Source of the DNA: Acanthosepion esculentum | Lineage: Eukaryota > Mollusca > Cephalopoda > Sepiida > Sepiidae | Length of the DNA stretch: 64,000 nt | Direction of reading: 5' to 3' | Assembly: GCA_964036315.1 (NCBI GenBank) | Contig: OZ038498.1 | Location: 7,409,132 to 7,473,131 of the forward strand | Part shown: positions 22,601-33,310 of the stretch, in pieces | Numbering within the stretch: position 1 is the stretch's first letter | Layout of the letters: each line of letters begins with the position of its first letter | The notes under the pieces: generated by a model | What the model saw: the letters and a program-made list of their open reading frames with translations, nothing else | Database searches by the model: none | Told to the model about the DNA's origin: nothing | Translations under genes and position numbers: made by a program

Positions 22601-25520
22601 GATTCGTATAGTAATAGAGGATAGTGTAGAAATAGTGATCCGTATAGTAATAGAGGATAGTGTCTAAATAGTGATTCGTATAGTAATAGAGGATAGTGTC
22701 TAAATAGTGATCCGTATAGCAATGGAGGATAGTGTAGAAATGGTGATTCGTATAGTTATAGAGGATAGTGTAGAAATAGTGATCCGTATAGTTATAGAGG
22801 ATAGTGTAGAAATGGTGATTCGTATAGTTATAGAGGATAGTGTAGAAATGGTGATTCGTATAGTTATAGAGGATAGTGTAGAAATGGTGATTCGTATAGT
22901 AATAGAGGATAGTGTAGAAATAGTGATTCGTATAGTTATAGAGGATAGTGTAGAAATGGTGATTCGTATAGTAATAGAGGATAGTGTAGAAATAGTGATC
23001 CGTATAGTAATAGAGGATAGTGTAGAAATAGTGATTCCTATAGTTATAGAGGATAGTGTAGAAATAGTGATCCGTATAGTAATAGAGGATAGTGTAGAAA
23101 TAGTGATTCGTATAGTAATAGAGGATAGTGTAGAAATAGCGATCCGTATAGTAATAGAGGATAGTGTAGAAATGGCGATCCGTTTCGTAATAGAGGATAG
23201 TGTAGAAATAGTGATCCGTATAGTAATAGAGGATAGTGTAGAAATAGTGATCCGTATAGTAATAGAGGATAGTGTAGAAATAGCAATCCGTATAGTAATA
23301 GAGGATAGTGTAGAAATGGCGATCCGTATAGTAATAGAGTATAGTGTAGAAATAGTGATTCGTATAGTTATAGAGGATAGTGTCTAAATAGTGATTCGTA
23401 TAGTTAGAGAGGATAGTGTAGAAATGGTGATTCGAATAGTAATAGAGGATAGTGTAGAAATAGTGATCCGTATAGTAATAAAGGATAGTGTAGAAATAGT
23501 GATTCGTATAGTTATAGAGGATAGTGTCTAAATAGTGATCCGTATAGTAATAGAGGATAGTGTAGAAATGGTGATTCGAATAGTAATAGAGGATAGTGTA
23601 GAAATAGTGATCCGTATAGTAATAAAGGATAGTGTAGAAATAGTGATTCGTATAGTTATAGAGGATAGTGTCTAAATAGTGATTCGTATAGTTAGAGAGG
23701 ATAGTGTAGAAATAGTGATCCGTATAGTAATAAAGGATAGTGTAGAAATGGTGATTCGTATAGTAATAGAGGATAGTGTAGAAATGTTGATCGGTATAGT
23801 TATAGAGGATAGTGTAGAAATAGTGATTCGTATAGTAATAGAGGATAGTGTAGAAATAGTGATTTGTATAGTAATAGAGGATAGTGTAGAAATAGCGATC
23901 CGTATAGTAATAGAGGATAGTGTAGAAATGGTGATCCGTAAAGGTATAGAGGATAGTGTAGAAATAGTGATTCGTATAGTTATAGAGGATAGTGTAGAAA
24001 TAGCGATCCGTATAGTAATAGAGGATAGTGTAGAAATGGCGATCCGTATAGTAATAAAGGATAGTGTCGAAATAGTGATTCGTATAGTAATAGAGGATAG
24101 TGTAGAAATGGTGATCCGTAAAGGTATAGAGGATAGTGTAGAAATAGTGATCCGTATAGTAATAGAGGATAGTGTAGAAATAGCGATACGTATAGTAATA
24201 AAGGATAGTGTAGAAACAGTGATCCGTATAGTAATAGAGGATAGTGTAGAAATGGTGATCCGTAAATGTATAGAGGATAGTGTAGAAATAGTGATCCGTA
24301 TAGTAATAGAGGATAGTGTAGAAATGGTGATCCGTATAGAAATAGAGGATAGTGTAGAAATAGTGATCCGTATAGAAATAGTGGATACTGTAGAAATAGT
24401 GATCCGTATAGAAATAGAGAATAGTGTAGAAATAGTGATCCGTATATTTATAGAGGATAGTGTAGAAATAGTGATCTTTATAGTAATAGAGGAGAGTGTA
24501 GAAATGATGATTCGTATAGTTATAGAGGATAGTGTAGAAATGGTGATTCGTATAGTAATAGAGGATAGTGTAGAAATAGTGATTCGTATAGTTATAGAGG
24601 ATAGTGTAGAAATAGTGATTCGTATAGTTATAGAGGATAGTGTAGAAATAGTGGTCCGTATAGTAATAGAGGATAGTGTAGAAATAGTGATTCGTATAGT
24701 TATAGAGGATAGTGTCTAAATAGTGATTCGTATAGTAATAGAGGATAGTGTAGAAATAGTGATTCGTATAGTTACAGAGGATAGTGTAGAAATAGTGGTC
24801 CGTATAGTAATAGAGGATAGTGTAGAAATAGTGATTAGTATAGTTATAGAGGATAGTTTCTAAATAGTGATTCGTATAGTAATAGAGGATAGTGTAGGAA
24901 TAGTGATCCGTATAGTAATAGAGGATAGTGTAGAAATAGTGATTCGTATCGTAATAGAGGATAGTGTAGAAATAGCGATCCGTATAGTAATAGAGGATAG
25001 TGTAGAAATGGTGATCTGTATAGGAATAGAGGAAAGTGTAGAAATAGCGATCCGTATAGTAATAAAGGATAGTGTAGAAATAGTGATTCGTATAGTAATA
25101 GAGGATAGTGTAGAAATGGTGATCCGTATAGGTATAGAGGATAGTGTAGAAATAGTGATCCGTATAGTAATAGAGGATAGTGTAGAAATGGTGATCCGTA
25201 TTGAAATAGAGGATAGTTTAGAAATAGTGATCCGTATAGAAATAGAGGATAGTGTAGAAATAGTGATCCGTATAGAAATAGAGAATAGTGTAGAAATAGT
25301 GATCAGTATAGTTATAGAGGATAGTGTAGAAATAGTGATCTTTATAGTAATAGAGGATAGTGTAGAAATAGTGATCTTTATAGTAATAGAGGATAGTGTA
25401 GAAATAATGATCCTTATAGTAATAGAGGATAGTGTAGAAATAGTGATCCGTATAGTAATAGAGGATAGTGTAGAAATAGTGATCCGTATAGTAATAGAGG
25501 ATAGTGTAGAAATGGTGATC
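16626..25520. repeat. 8.9-kb satellite of a 36-bp unit
   Basis: About 247 tandem units with consensus words GATAGTGTAGAAATAGTGAT and CGTATAGTAATAGAG. The word CGTATAG stays in register from 16,701 to 25,449, which is 243 units exactly, so no indel that breaks the period survives. Since 36 is a multiple of 3, long frames of a 12-residue repeat (VIEDSVEIVIRI) appear, one of 754 codons; they have no gene context. A common variant, TGTCTAAATAG, introduces in-frame stops. A higher-order period of 2,088 bp (58 units) joins 18,721-20,808 to 20,809-22,896, and a 1,260-bp (35-unit) offset links 17,781 to 19,041. The right third is more diverged. Confidence 0.98.
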
Positions 25521-25964
25521 AATTAGACGCCACGCTGATTCCTATACATACATTTACTTTACTATCACGTGATCTACTTATTCAAAATAGGAACGCCTGT
25601 TTTTGCTTTCTGGTAAACCGTGTTCAAACTCCAGTGTCGACAGTAACGCTTTATTCCTATATAACACCAGAAATACATTTGACTCTTGACAAAAAAATTC
25701 TTTATGTCAATGAAACCTAATCTACAAAATGATTTCTTCCAAAGAATGCATTCTACTCATACGAATCCATTGTAAAAATCTTGTCGGCATTAAATAACAC
25801 GTTGAGATTGATATGCCATAAAACAAAATAAACCAAACCAAACCCGCAAAAGAAACAAGAATATCCAAATATATCAAAGGGTATAAAGAGTGGAGTTTAG
25901 AATAATCTAAGAGGATATAGAATAAAAAATTGAAATTCAAGATTTCTGCTTCTAATTGACATTT
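25521..25964. other. Nothing recognised
   Basis: AT-rich sequence with no motif, repeat or hairpin seen between the satellite and the right flanking repeat. Confidence 0.4.
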
Positions 25965-26165
25965 TGTTGCGATGTGGGGTCTGGAATGACACAGCACTTA
26001 ACTTGATAGAATCATTCGTGATAATATTCACTACTCAGCTAGACATGTCACAGTGATAGTATTATCTTCTTCCCTTTTCTAGACAATTACCCAGGACTAC
26101 TTATCATGAATGGATCAGTCCATTCATGATGGTAAGGAGGGTAACTGGCTCTTACCACAACAGTT
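25965..26165 (+). repeat. Right flanking copy of the dispersed repeat
   Basis: Direct-orientation partner of 16265-16600 across the satellite. It ends with a local palindrome (CATGAATGGATCAGTCCATT) absent from the left copy. The stretch from 26,166 to 26,855 holds nothing I recognise. Confidence 0.6.
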
Positions 26166-26852
26166 ACTGTAAAAATTTAAGTTATTTTGTTCATTGTTAA
26201 TTATTCGGGTACACGTCGACTGTCTTGCACACGAATCAGCCGCCCGTAAATAAACCTGTTTAACACGTAATTCATATAAGGTCGGAAACTCAGACCACGC
26301 TATCCTCAATTACAATTCTAATTATCAAGCCAAACCATCGAAACTTTTGGCACAATGAAAAACAAGGAAACAACATTAATGGAAAATAATGTAATCATTA
26401 AACTCAGAAATTAAAAGAATAGCAGAGATAACTGAATTGAAAGAAACAATAACTGGGGGGGAAAAATTAAATATATAGAAAATCAGAAGAACATCTTTTT
26501 CGAAAGAAACGGAAATTGCTGGAGGTAAAAATGATCAAAGCAAAGAAAACTTCCGTTCGATGCAATCGTTGCCACCAAACGTCTCTCACCATTGCAACAA
26601 GCGAAGCGATTCCCAAGAGTATGGCTGATTTGCAAATCCCCAGGCAGTATTTAAACAGTTGTGATCCAGAAAAAAAAACACATGCACATCGAACTAAATA
26701 ATAGTCAAGGTACAAACACACATATTTATATATGCATGCAAGTTTAATATACACCCTTGCACTTGTATGTAATTTTGAGCCTTACATGTCAAATGATGAC
26801 CAAATACATATACATCTATACACACAGACACACACACACTTATATATGAAAA

Positions 26853-26855
<3 letters not shown>

Positions 26856-26914
<59 letters not shown>

Positions 26915-27075
26915 GTAATATATTATATATTTATAATATTTATATAGTAATATATTATATATATATATATTTATGTAATATATTATATATATTATTATTA
27001 TTTATATATTATATATATTATTATTATTTATATATTATATATATATTATATATATTATTATTTATATATTATATG
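26856..27075. repeat. (TA)n and TA-rich tract
   Basis: About 55 bp of pure (TA)n followed by imperfect TTATATAT/ATTATTATT sequence. A microsatellite with degenerate edge. Confidence 0.9.
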
Positions 27076-27224
27076 CGCGGTACTTATTAGAAAGCGCTCA
27101 ATATCAAAGATTGAGCTAACATATTTGGTTGAATTGATGTGAGTTTATCACCCTGCGTTTCACGCGTTGCGATCGTCAGAGAAAAGCGTGAAACCCAGGG
27201 TCAAAAACTCACATCAATACAACC

Positions 27225-27232
<8 letters not shown>
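27076..27232. repeat. Hairpin element with split hammerhead-like halves
   Basis: Inverted arms 27,120-27,164 and 27,185-27,229 end at (TA)n. The minus strand of the left arm has CTGACGA, a CGC/GCG helix II and GAAA but a damaged helix III (ACGCAGGGTG). The plus strand of the right arm keeps helix III with a cleavage-type site (ACCCAGGGTC) but a damaged core. Outside lies a small hairpin (GCTCAATATCAAAGATTGAGC without its last base), related to the word in the Penelope-like tails. Confidence 0.6.
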
Positions 27233-27288
<56 letters not shown>

Positions 27289-27290
<2 letters not shown>

Positions 27291-27702
27291 TATATTTGAG
27301 GATACCCGTCTGCTAGGGCGTCTAGCCAATCCCTATTGCAGACGCTCGCTCAGGCGCATTTGGGTTTATTCAATATCCACAGAGCCCACCTGTGGTTTAT
27401 GATGTAACTGTGCTGAGCAGACCCTAATTACAGTTTCTGGGAAAGAGCATGTTATCTAATTTGAACAAGGCCAGCGAACTCAAGCCCTCGCCCACCACGA
27501 CTTGTGACTTTGTGAAGGGGTTCCATCTATCAAATTTGACACAAAAGGCTTGGGTTAACCCGTGGTATGGTTTTCAGGCACTTTCCGTAGGTCCCGCACG
27601 CTGGAATCGACCGCTCCAGTCCGATAACATCTGGAAGTCTCCTTCCTTCGAAATCGAGCATGGTGAGATTCGAAAACGTCAGTTTGCATCAGAATCAAGT
27701 GG

Positions 27703-27706
<4 letters not shown>
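27289..27706. repeat. Dispersed repeat bounded by (TA)n
   Basis: Sits between (TA)n at 27,229-27,288 and 27,707-27,766. It shares a word order with 37,400-37,830 (CCACCTGTGGTTTATG-like, GAGCAGACCCTAA-like, GTGGT-TTTTCAGGCAC-like, GAGATTCGAA), so both are copies of one family. No convincing coding sequence. Confidence 0.5.
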
Positions 27707-27766
<60 letters not shown>

Positions 27767-27768
<2 letters not shown>

Positions 27769-27975
27769 TGAACATAGAAGTCAACACTTAGAGGCGACAG
27801 TCTGTTTCATGCTAGATGCAATCATCGGGCCCGATGATTGCATCTAGCATGAAACAGACTGTCGCCTCTAAGTGTTGACTTCTATGTTCACTTTTATATT
27901 TACACACGCTCTATCTCTGATATTGAGCACTTTATCCCATAAATATAGCACACTTTAAGACTATTTCTTTATATA
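27767..27975. mobile_element. Fully palindromic Penelope-like tail
   Basis: 27,770-27,832 and 27,833-27,895 are perfect or nearly perfect inverted copies centred on GGGCCC, so either strand folds into a 60-bp hairpin. The distal tail (TTTACACACGCTCTATCTCT and on) follows. Each arm carries the ribozyme-like order, but the core reads CCGATGA instead of CUGAUGA, which should abolish cleavage. (TA)n bounds the left. Confidence 0.75.
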
Positions 27976-27982
27976 TATATAT

Positions 27983-28122
27983 AAAAATGTAAAAGACAAT
28001 AGGTAAACTCTAATAGTTGCCGACGCGTTTCGTCCGGTGTGGACTTTCATTTCGTTTTGCCTTGAGAAAGTCCACATCAGACGAAACGCTTCGGCAACTA
28101 TTAGAGTTTACCTATTGTCTTT

Positions 28123-28195
<73 letters not shown>
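27983..28195. repeat. Hairpin element of another family with (TA)n end
   Basis: Arms 27,986-28,053 and 28,060-28,125 are inverted copies. Both carry helix-II-like GTCC...GGAC or GTCC...GAC followed by GAAACGC and a helix-I-like GGCAAC, matching GTTGCC on the other side, but neither has a clean CUGANGA. Bounded by (TA)n at 28,124-28,193. Confidence 0.65.
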
Positions 28196-28196
<1 letters not shown>

Positions 28197-28600
28197 TGTG
28201 TCGTGCTAGAAAATTTCTCCCGTCAGAATCCATCTTGCACATTTACAAATCTACCATTCTACCATTCGTCCGTGCATTGAATATTGTCGATATATCTAGT
28301 CTTGTGTTCGTGTTGTATATCTCGAGATTCTTGACAAAATCCAAAGAAGGAACTGTAACGTTATCGATCCTGACCTGGCATCACGACTTCAGTCACTTTC
28401 TCACCAACGTGACGTGGTTTCCCTCTGTCTTTTCTAAAAATATTTTCATAGCAACTACTCTGAAAAGATTTTTTACCGGGGGCCCCGACTCGATGAATTT
28501 AAGCGCGCTGCTAGATTGGCAGATTGGTCTCACCGTTTTTCTCTTGAAACAGTTAAATGTAACCGCCACTTCTTCTTAGCTTGCTAACTCTTACATCACC
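28196..28600 (+). pseudogene. Jockey-like LINE C-terminal fragment
   Basis: Shifting plus frames read EILDKIQRRNCNVIDPDLAS, RLQSLSHQRDVVSLCLF, stop, KYFHSNYSEKIFY, RLDEFKRAARLADWSHRFSL and ETVKCNRHFF. This is the same family and region as 33,918-34,345 (EVLDKIQKRVCNVIGPDLSS). Frameshifts and stops make it a relic. It begins immediately after the (TA)n end of a hairpin element. Confidence 0.8.
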
Positions 28601-30925
28601 TCGAAGTGCCTGAAATGATTTTCTAAGGGTAGCTGAAATGTGACACAAGGCTGAATGTGTGGAGCACGCGTGGTGGATTGAACTCGCTACTGTCACGTAA
28701 TTGATCTAGCGAAACAACTTTGTTAGTGTTATGGTTCAGGTTAGGACCAAGGAAGAACAACACGAACACAAGGGTAGAAATAACGAAGATATATCACACG
28801 GAATAATAATACAAGATGTGGAAGGTGTTAGTATGACTGTCAGTCTGGTTTGGAGTGAACTACAATCGGCTCAACTCGATTCGTCTCTCACTCTCTTGAG
28901 AAGCGTAGTATACAAAGTGTTAGGAAGAGTTCATTCTGTAGTTATAGGTAAGGACCCATAACAGTTAGCTATTACACCACGTTGAAGTGCCCCATCGTAT
29001 TTTGATGATCAAGCACTAAATTCATTAATGGAACTCAACCCACGGTAAACTAATGGTGATTTTATCGAATTATCATCGCAACGTAAAATGGCAATACTTA
29101 GAAAAGATAGGAACTGTCATACAACCGTGTGTCCTCGTTTGACCACCGCTCGGTGAAAAATATAAAATGTATTGTTGAGAAGCAGCGGCAATTATTTATG
29201 ACTCAAACAACGGAAATTATTTGTCACTCAACATAATAATAGCGGTGAAAGTAGGTACCTCTACATTTTTGTTAAAAAAGGCGTAGATGAAACGGCCCCA
29301 AACTTGATGAAGACAAAGTTTTATCGTCACAATGTTTATGTTATTATTAAGAGGAATGAAAAAAAGTATTTTTCTATTTTATTAATATTTTGAATCCTTC
29401 CTAGCATGTTCGAAATTATGTTTAAAAATCTTGTTTTTTTTTTCGCCTTTTTTTTCAGGCGAAGATCATTTGTTTGGAAATTATTGCAAAAATGAAATAA
29501 TTGACGTATTTTAATGAAATGAATGAAATTAATTTTAAATATTTTTTAAAAATTTTTTACATCTGTTACCCCTACTTATTTAATTTTATGAATTTTCGAG
29601 AAATTTAATTTTGATCCCCTTATTTTTTATATTAGTACTCATTGAGAATGCAAATCATAATTTTTTATACTATTTCTCATTTAACGAATTGTAAAATAAA
29701 AATGAAAAAAATATTATTTAATTAGAAAATCTTTTAATCGTTTTTATAGAAATTATAAATAAGATGCTAATGTCTTAATAAAAAAATAAATAAATAAACA
29801 TTTCAATGAAAAATGAATTTTTGAAAGAATTGTTTTCATTTTGTAAAAAATTTAATTATAATTTATAAAGTTTTAAATATTTTAAAATACTGTATTAATT
29901 GTAGTCTTCTAGATTATATTATTAAGTTAAAAATTATATTTACTAATCATAAGTGAAAAAGCTTAATACAAATCACCACACACCAATATTTAAAAAAAAT
30001 AAACGTTCCAATTTTTGTATGTACAGTCGACCATACACGACATTATCAGAAAATAAAAGCGATAACTATATTGAATTTAAAGATGAAATTTCTAAAATTC
30101 AATAAAACATCAGATCCCGAAGAATATTTTCCTAAATTTATGTTTACTGAGTACTTAAAAATAATATAAAAAAGGTGCTCAGATCATTGTAGATTAGTTT
30201 TTACAAATAAAGTCTCCGTAGAACAACACTGGACCGGTCATCATGCTATCAACACGTCAAATCTACTGTCAGGTTCTGCGATAAAGTAAATAATATTTGT
30301 TTCAGATCAGATTAATTATACTCTAAATCATTTAATATTCCTCAAATAATGTTTCAGAAAAGTATATCTTGTTTTTGCACGATTTGTAAAGTCGAGAAGT
30401 AACGTCTTTTTACAAATGTCTCAAAAATGGACGTTGTTACTGAAAAAAAAAGTGAAAAGATTCAAATCAATATAATTTCTGTTTGAAATACACAAGAGTA
30501 TTTTTTGCTTACTGGAAGTAGTAAATTGAATCCTTTAGCTTTCAAGAAAGCTTTTTCATTTTTAAAAATTAATTTAATCCTTAGGTATCGTGAATTTTGT
30601 GGTGATAATTAGTGGAAAGGATATTAAATTCACAGTCAATCCCGAGAGAAAGAGAGACTACAATCTGAATAAATCAACAAGGAAGCCAGTAGACGACAGA
30701 AATAATAATAACCATTGAAAAAGACGAGGACATTTTGAATTCTGTAAATATTAACAATCGAAATCTTGTCTGTGTATAATTATTTGGAGTATATTTTAAA
30801 CATAGAATTCGAAGGTTTTGCTTTTTATGCTTCATATTTGAATCGAATCCGGGGGATGTAAAAAAAAGAAAAAAAGAAAAAGAAAGAAAATGGATGACGG
30901 ATTACGCATTAACAGCAGTGGGAAT
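28601..30925. other. AT-rich stretch, one dispersed repeat segment
   Basis: The only structure noted is 29,285-29,390 (CCCCAAACTTGATGAAGAC, TTATTATTAAGAGGAA), which recurs in similar form at 45,843-45,950. No coding signal was seen; 29,390-30,900 is exceptionally AT-rich. Confidence 0.4.
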
Positions 30926-31514
30926 TCCTTTTAATGTAACTTGTTGCATTTATAAAAAAGACGGTCCAAATTTAAAAAAAAAAAAATTAGTGAATCACTC
31001 TTAATTTCTAGGATGAAGAATTATCGCTATTTACATTTTGACTACTGTTTTAATCTTTGTTGTTATTATCAAAGCATTTCGGACGTATAGCTCTCCGGTC
31101 TTCTTCAAGTGTCTGTTAACCTTCGCGTATTTTTCTCAGTGAAGCATTTATAAAATTAAAATATAAGTAGATTTAAATTACGAAGTGGTAGATTCTTCTT
31201 CTTCTTTTTTCTTCTTCTTCTTTTTCTTCTTCTTCTTTTTCTTCTTCTTCTCCTTTTTATTCTTCTTTTTCTTGTTTTTCTTTTTCTTCTTCTTCTTCTT
31301 TATTTCTTCTTTTTCTTCTTTTTCTTTTCTCTTCTTCTTGTTCTTCTTTTTTCTTCTTTTTCTTCTTCTTCTTTTCTTCTTCTTCTTTTTCTTCTTCTTT
31401 TCTTCATTTTCTTCTTCTTTTTCTTCTTCTTCTTTTTCTTCTTCTTCTTCTTTTTTTCTTCTTTTTCTTCTTCTTTTTCTTTTTCTTCTTCTTTTCTTCT
31501 TCTTTATTTCTTCT
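30926..31514. repeat. Tandem duplication, copy 1 (589 bp)
   Basis: Unique-looking sequence of about 260 bp followed by about 320 bp of (CTT/TTC)-rich polypyrimidine. Repeated immediately downstream with an offset of 589 bp. The unit contains a Penelope-type word set in reverse (TTTCGGACGTATAGCTCT, GGTCTTCTTCAA). The Phe/Ser-rich open frames are artefacts of the tract. Confidence 0.9.
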
Positions 31515-32205
31515 TCCTTTTAATGTAACTTGTTGCATTTATAAAAAAGACAGTCCAAATTTAAAAAAAAAAAAATTAGTGAATCACTCTTAATTTCTAG
31601 GATGAAGAATTATCGCTATTTACATTTTGACTACTGTTTTAATCTTTGTTGTTATTATCAAAGCATTTCGGACGTATAGCTCTCCGGTCTTCTTCAGGTG
31701 TCTGTTAACCTTCGCGTATTTTTCTCAGTGAAGCATTTATAAAATTAAAATATAAGTAGATTTAAATTACGAAGTGGTAGATTCTTCTTCTTCTTTTTTC
31801 TTCTTCTTCTTTTTCTTCTTCTTCTTTTTCTTCTTCTTCTCCTTTTTCTTCTTCTTTTTCTTGATTTTCTTTTTCTTCTTCTTCTTCTTTATTTCTTCTT
31901 CTTCTTTATTTCTTCTTTTTTCTTCTTTTTCTTTTCTCTTCTTCTTGTTCTTCTTTTTTCTTCTTTTTCTTCTTCTTCTTCTTTTTCTTCTTCTTCTTCT
32001 TCTTCTTTTTCTTCTTCTTTTCTTCATTTTCTTCTTCTTTTTCTTCTTCTTCTTTTTCTTCTTCTTTTTCTTCTTCTTCTTTTTTTTCTTCTTTTTCTTC
32101 TTTTTCTTTTTCTTCTTCTTCTTCTTCTTCTTCTTTATTTCTTCTTCTTCTTCTTCTTCTTCTTCTTCTTCTTCTTCTTCTTCTTCTTCTTCTTCTTCTT
32201 CTTCT
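31515..32205. repeat. Tandem duplication, copy 2, with longer polypyrimidine tract
   Basis: The first 260 bp nearly match copy 1 (one visible change is CTTCAGG for CTTCAAG); the (CTT)n part is longer and runs up to the 3' end of a LINE at 32,206. Confidence 0.9.
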
Positions 32206-32640
32206 TGTGCCATGCAACCTGCTGGACGTGGGCGTACATAACTCTCCACAACTTGTCGTCCTCTCTAGCGCTAAGATGTGTCTTTTTGCGACCCCTTCTG
32301 ATCCCAGTTCTGCCAACCATTTTCATATGCTCATTAGATAAGTTATTCGCTGCTTTCGACAGTCCCTCTTGTTTTCAATATGTCATGTGAGTGTCACATT
32401 CTCCAAGCCCTCTTTCCTCATTATTTACTTTAGAAGTTTTCAATTGTATTTTTCTGATCATAAGTGTGATTTCATTTTTCATTTTCCTTGAAAACTTCAC
32501 CCTGCTCATATGTTCAGTCCATGGTATTCTCAGCATCCTTCTGTAGAACAAAGTTTTTGTATTTTATTTCTTCTTCATCTTCGATGAGATTGTCCAGCAT
32601 TCAATGCTATATAGGAGGACTTGTATTGCATAATAGTTCA
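32206..32640 (-). pseudogene. RTE-like LINE 3' end
   Basis: Minus frames read SIECWTISSKMKKK, RMLRIPWTEHMSR, EGLSKAANNLSNEHMKMVGR, RRGRKKTHLSARE and ESYVRPRPAGCMAQ, the C-terminal tail of the RT polyprotein family found at 44.6-45.4 kb. The (CTT)n tract lies exactly at the 3' end, like a microsatellite tail. Several frameshifts. Confidence 0.8.
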
Positions 32641-32659
32641 GTACTCTATTATCTGAACG

Positions 32660-32935
32660 ATAAAACAGCGTATTTACCCTATTTACATCGTTCGGACTGT
32701 TGTCCTCATCTTTATTGCCATATTCACGACGTTTCGGCCCTTGTACGCTCAGGCTTTCTTCAGTATCTGTCAATGTTTCTGAGATGAAATATTCTAACTA
32801 TTTACCCTATTTACATCGTTTGAACTGTTGTCCCTATGTTTATTGCCATATTCACGACGTTTCGGGCCTTGTATGCTCCGGCTCTCTTCAAGTTATATAC
32901 GTCGGAATTTCGAACCGAACCCTTTATTTAGTCCA
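32660..32935 (-). repeat. Two composite SINE-like body copies
   Basis: Two successive minus-strand copies of the body of the composite repeat (CTGAAGA-like word, GCGTACAAGG, GAAACGTCGTGAATATGGC, GATGAGGACAACAGTCC). The second ends with GAAATTCCGACG and AATAAAGGGTTCGGTTCG. They lie right after a LINE end. Confidence 0.75.
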
Positions 32936-33308
32936 ATTTAGACAAAAGAGACATTGAAATGGCACCAATGTCCAAATAAAAAGCAATGAAAGGAGCAACA
33001 TTGTTGATGTTTGGTTTGATAAACCATTTCCAACATGCTGTGTAGTCCTGTATTTAGCAAACGTATTGTTTATGTACTCATGAAATGATACGAAGAAAAC
33101 GTCACTGAGTTTAATGCACTTAACTTTCTTGGAGTAGGAAATTAAGTAAAACTAAGTACAACACGCCACGTATTTAGTAGGACAAGAAAACAAATCATTA
33201 ATGATGTTTAACGAGAGAAAAGTGTATATATTAAAAAGAAGAGAGGTACCGCAAACTTTTTGGTTGTAATGTGGATTTAAAAAAAAAATATTATTCTTTA
33301 TTTTTCAT
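32936..33308. other. Nothing recognised
   Basis: No repeat or coding signal found upstream of the ribozyme motif. Confidence 0.4.
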
Positions 33309-33310
33309 AA

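Noticed and set aside
31055..31120. Hammerhead ribozyme on the minus strand of the 589-bp duplication
   Set aside because: Words CTTGAAGA or CTGAAGA, GTCC and GAAA occur in order, but helix II is mispaired and neither helix I nor III can form.
31767..32249. Lys/Glu-rich and Phe/Ser-rich long frames
   Set aside because: Translation of (CTT)n/(AAG)n polypyrimidine tract.
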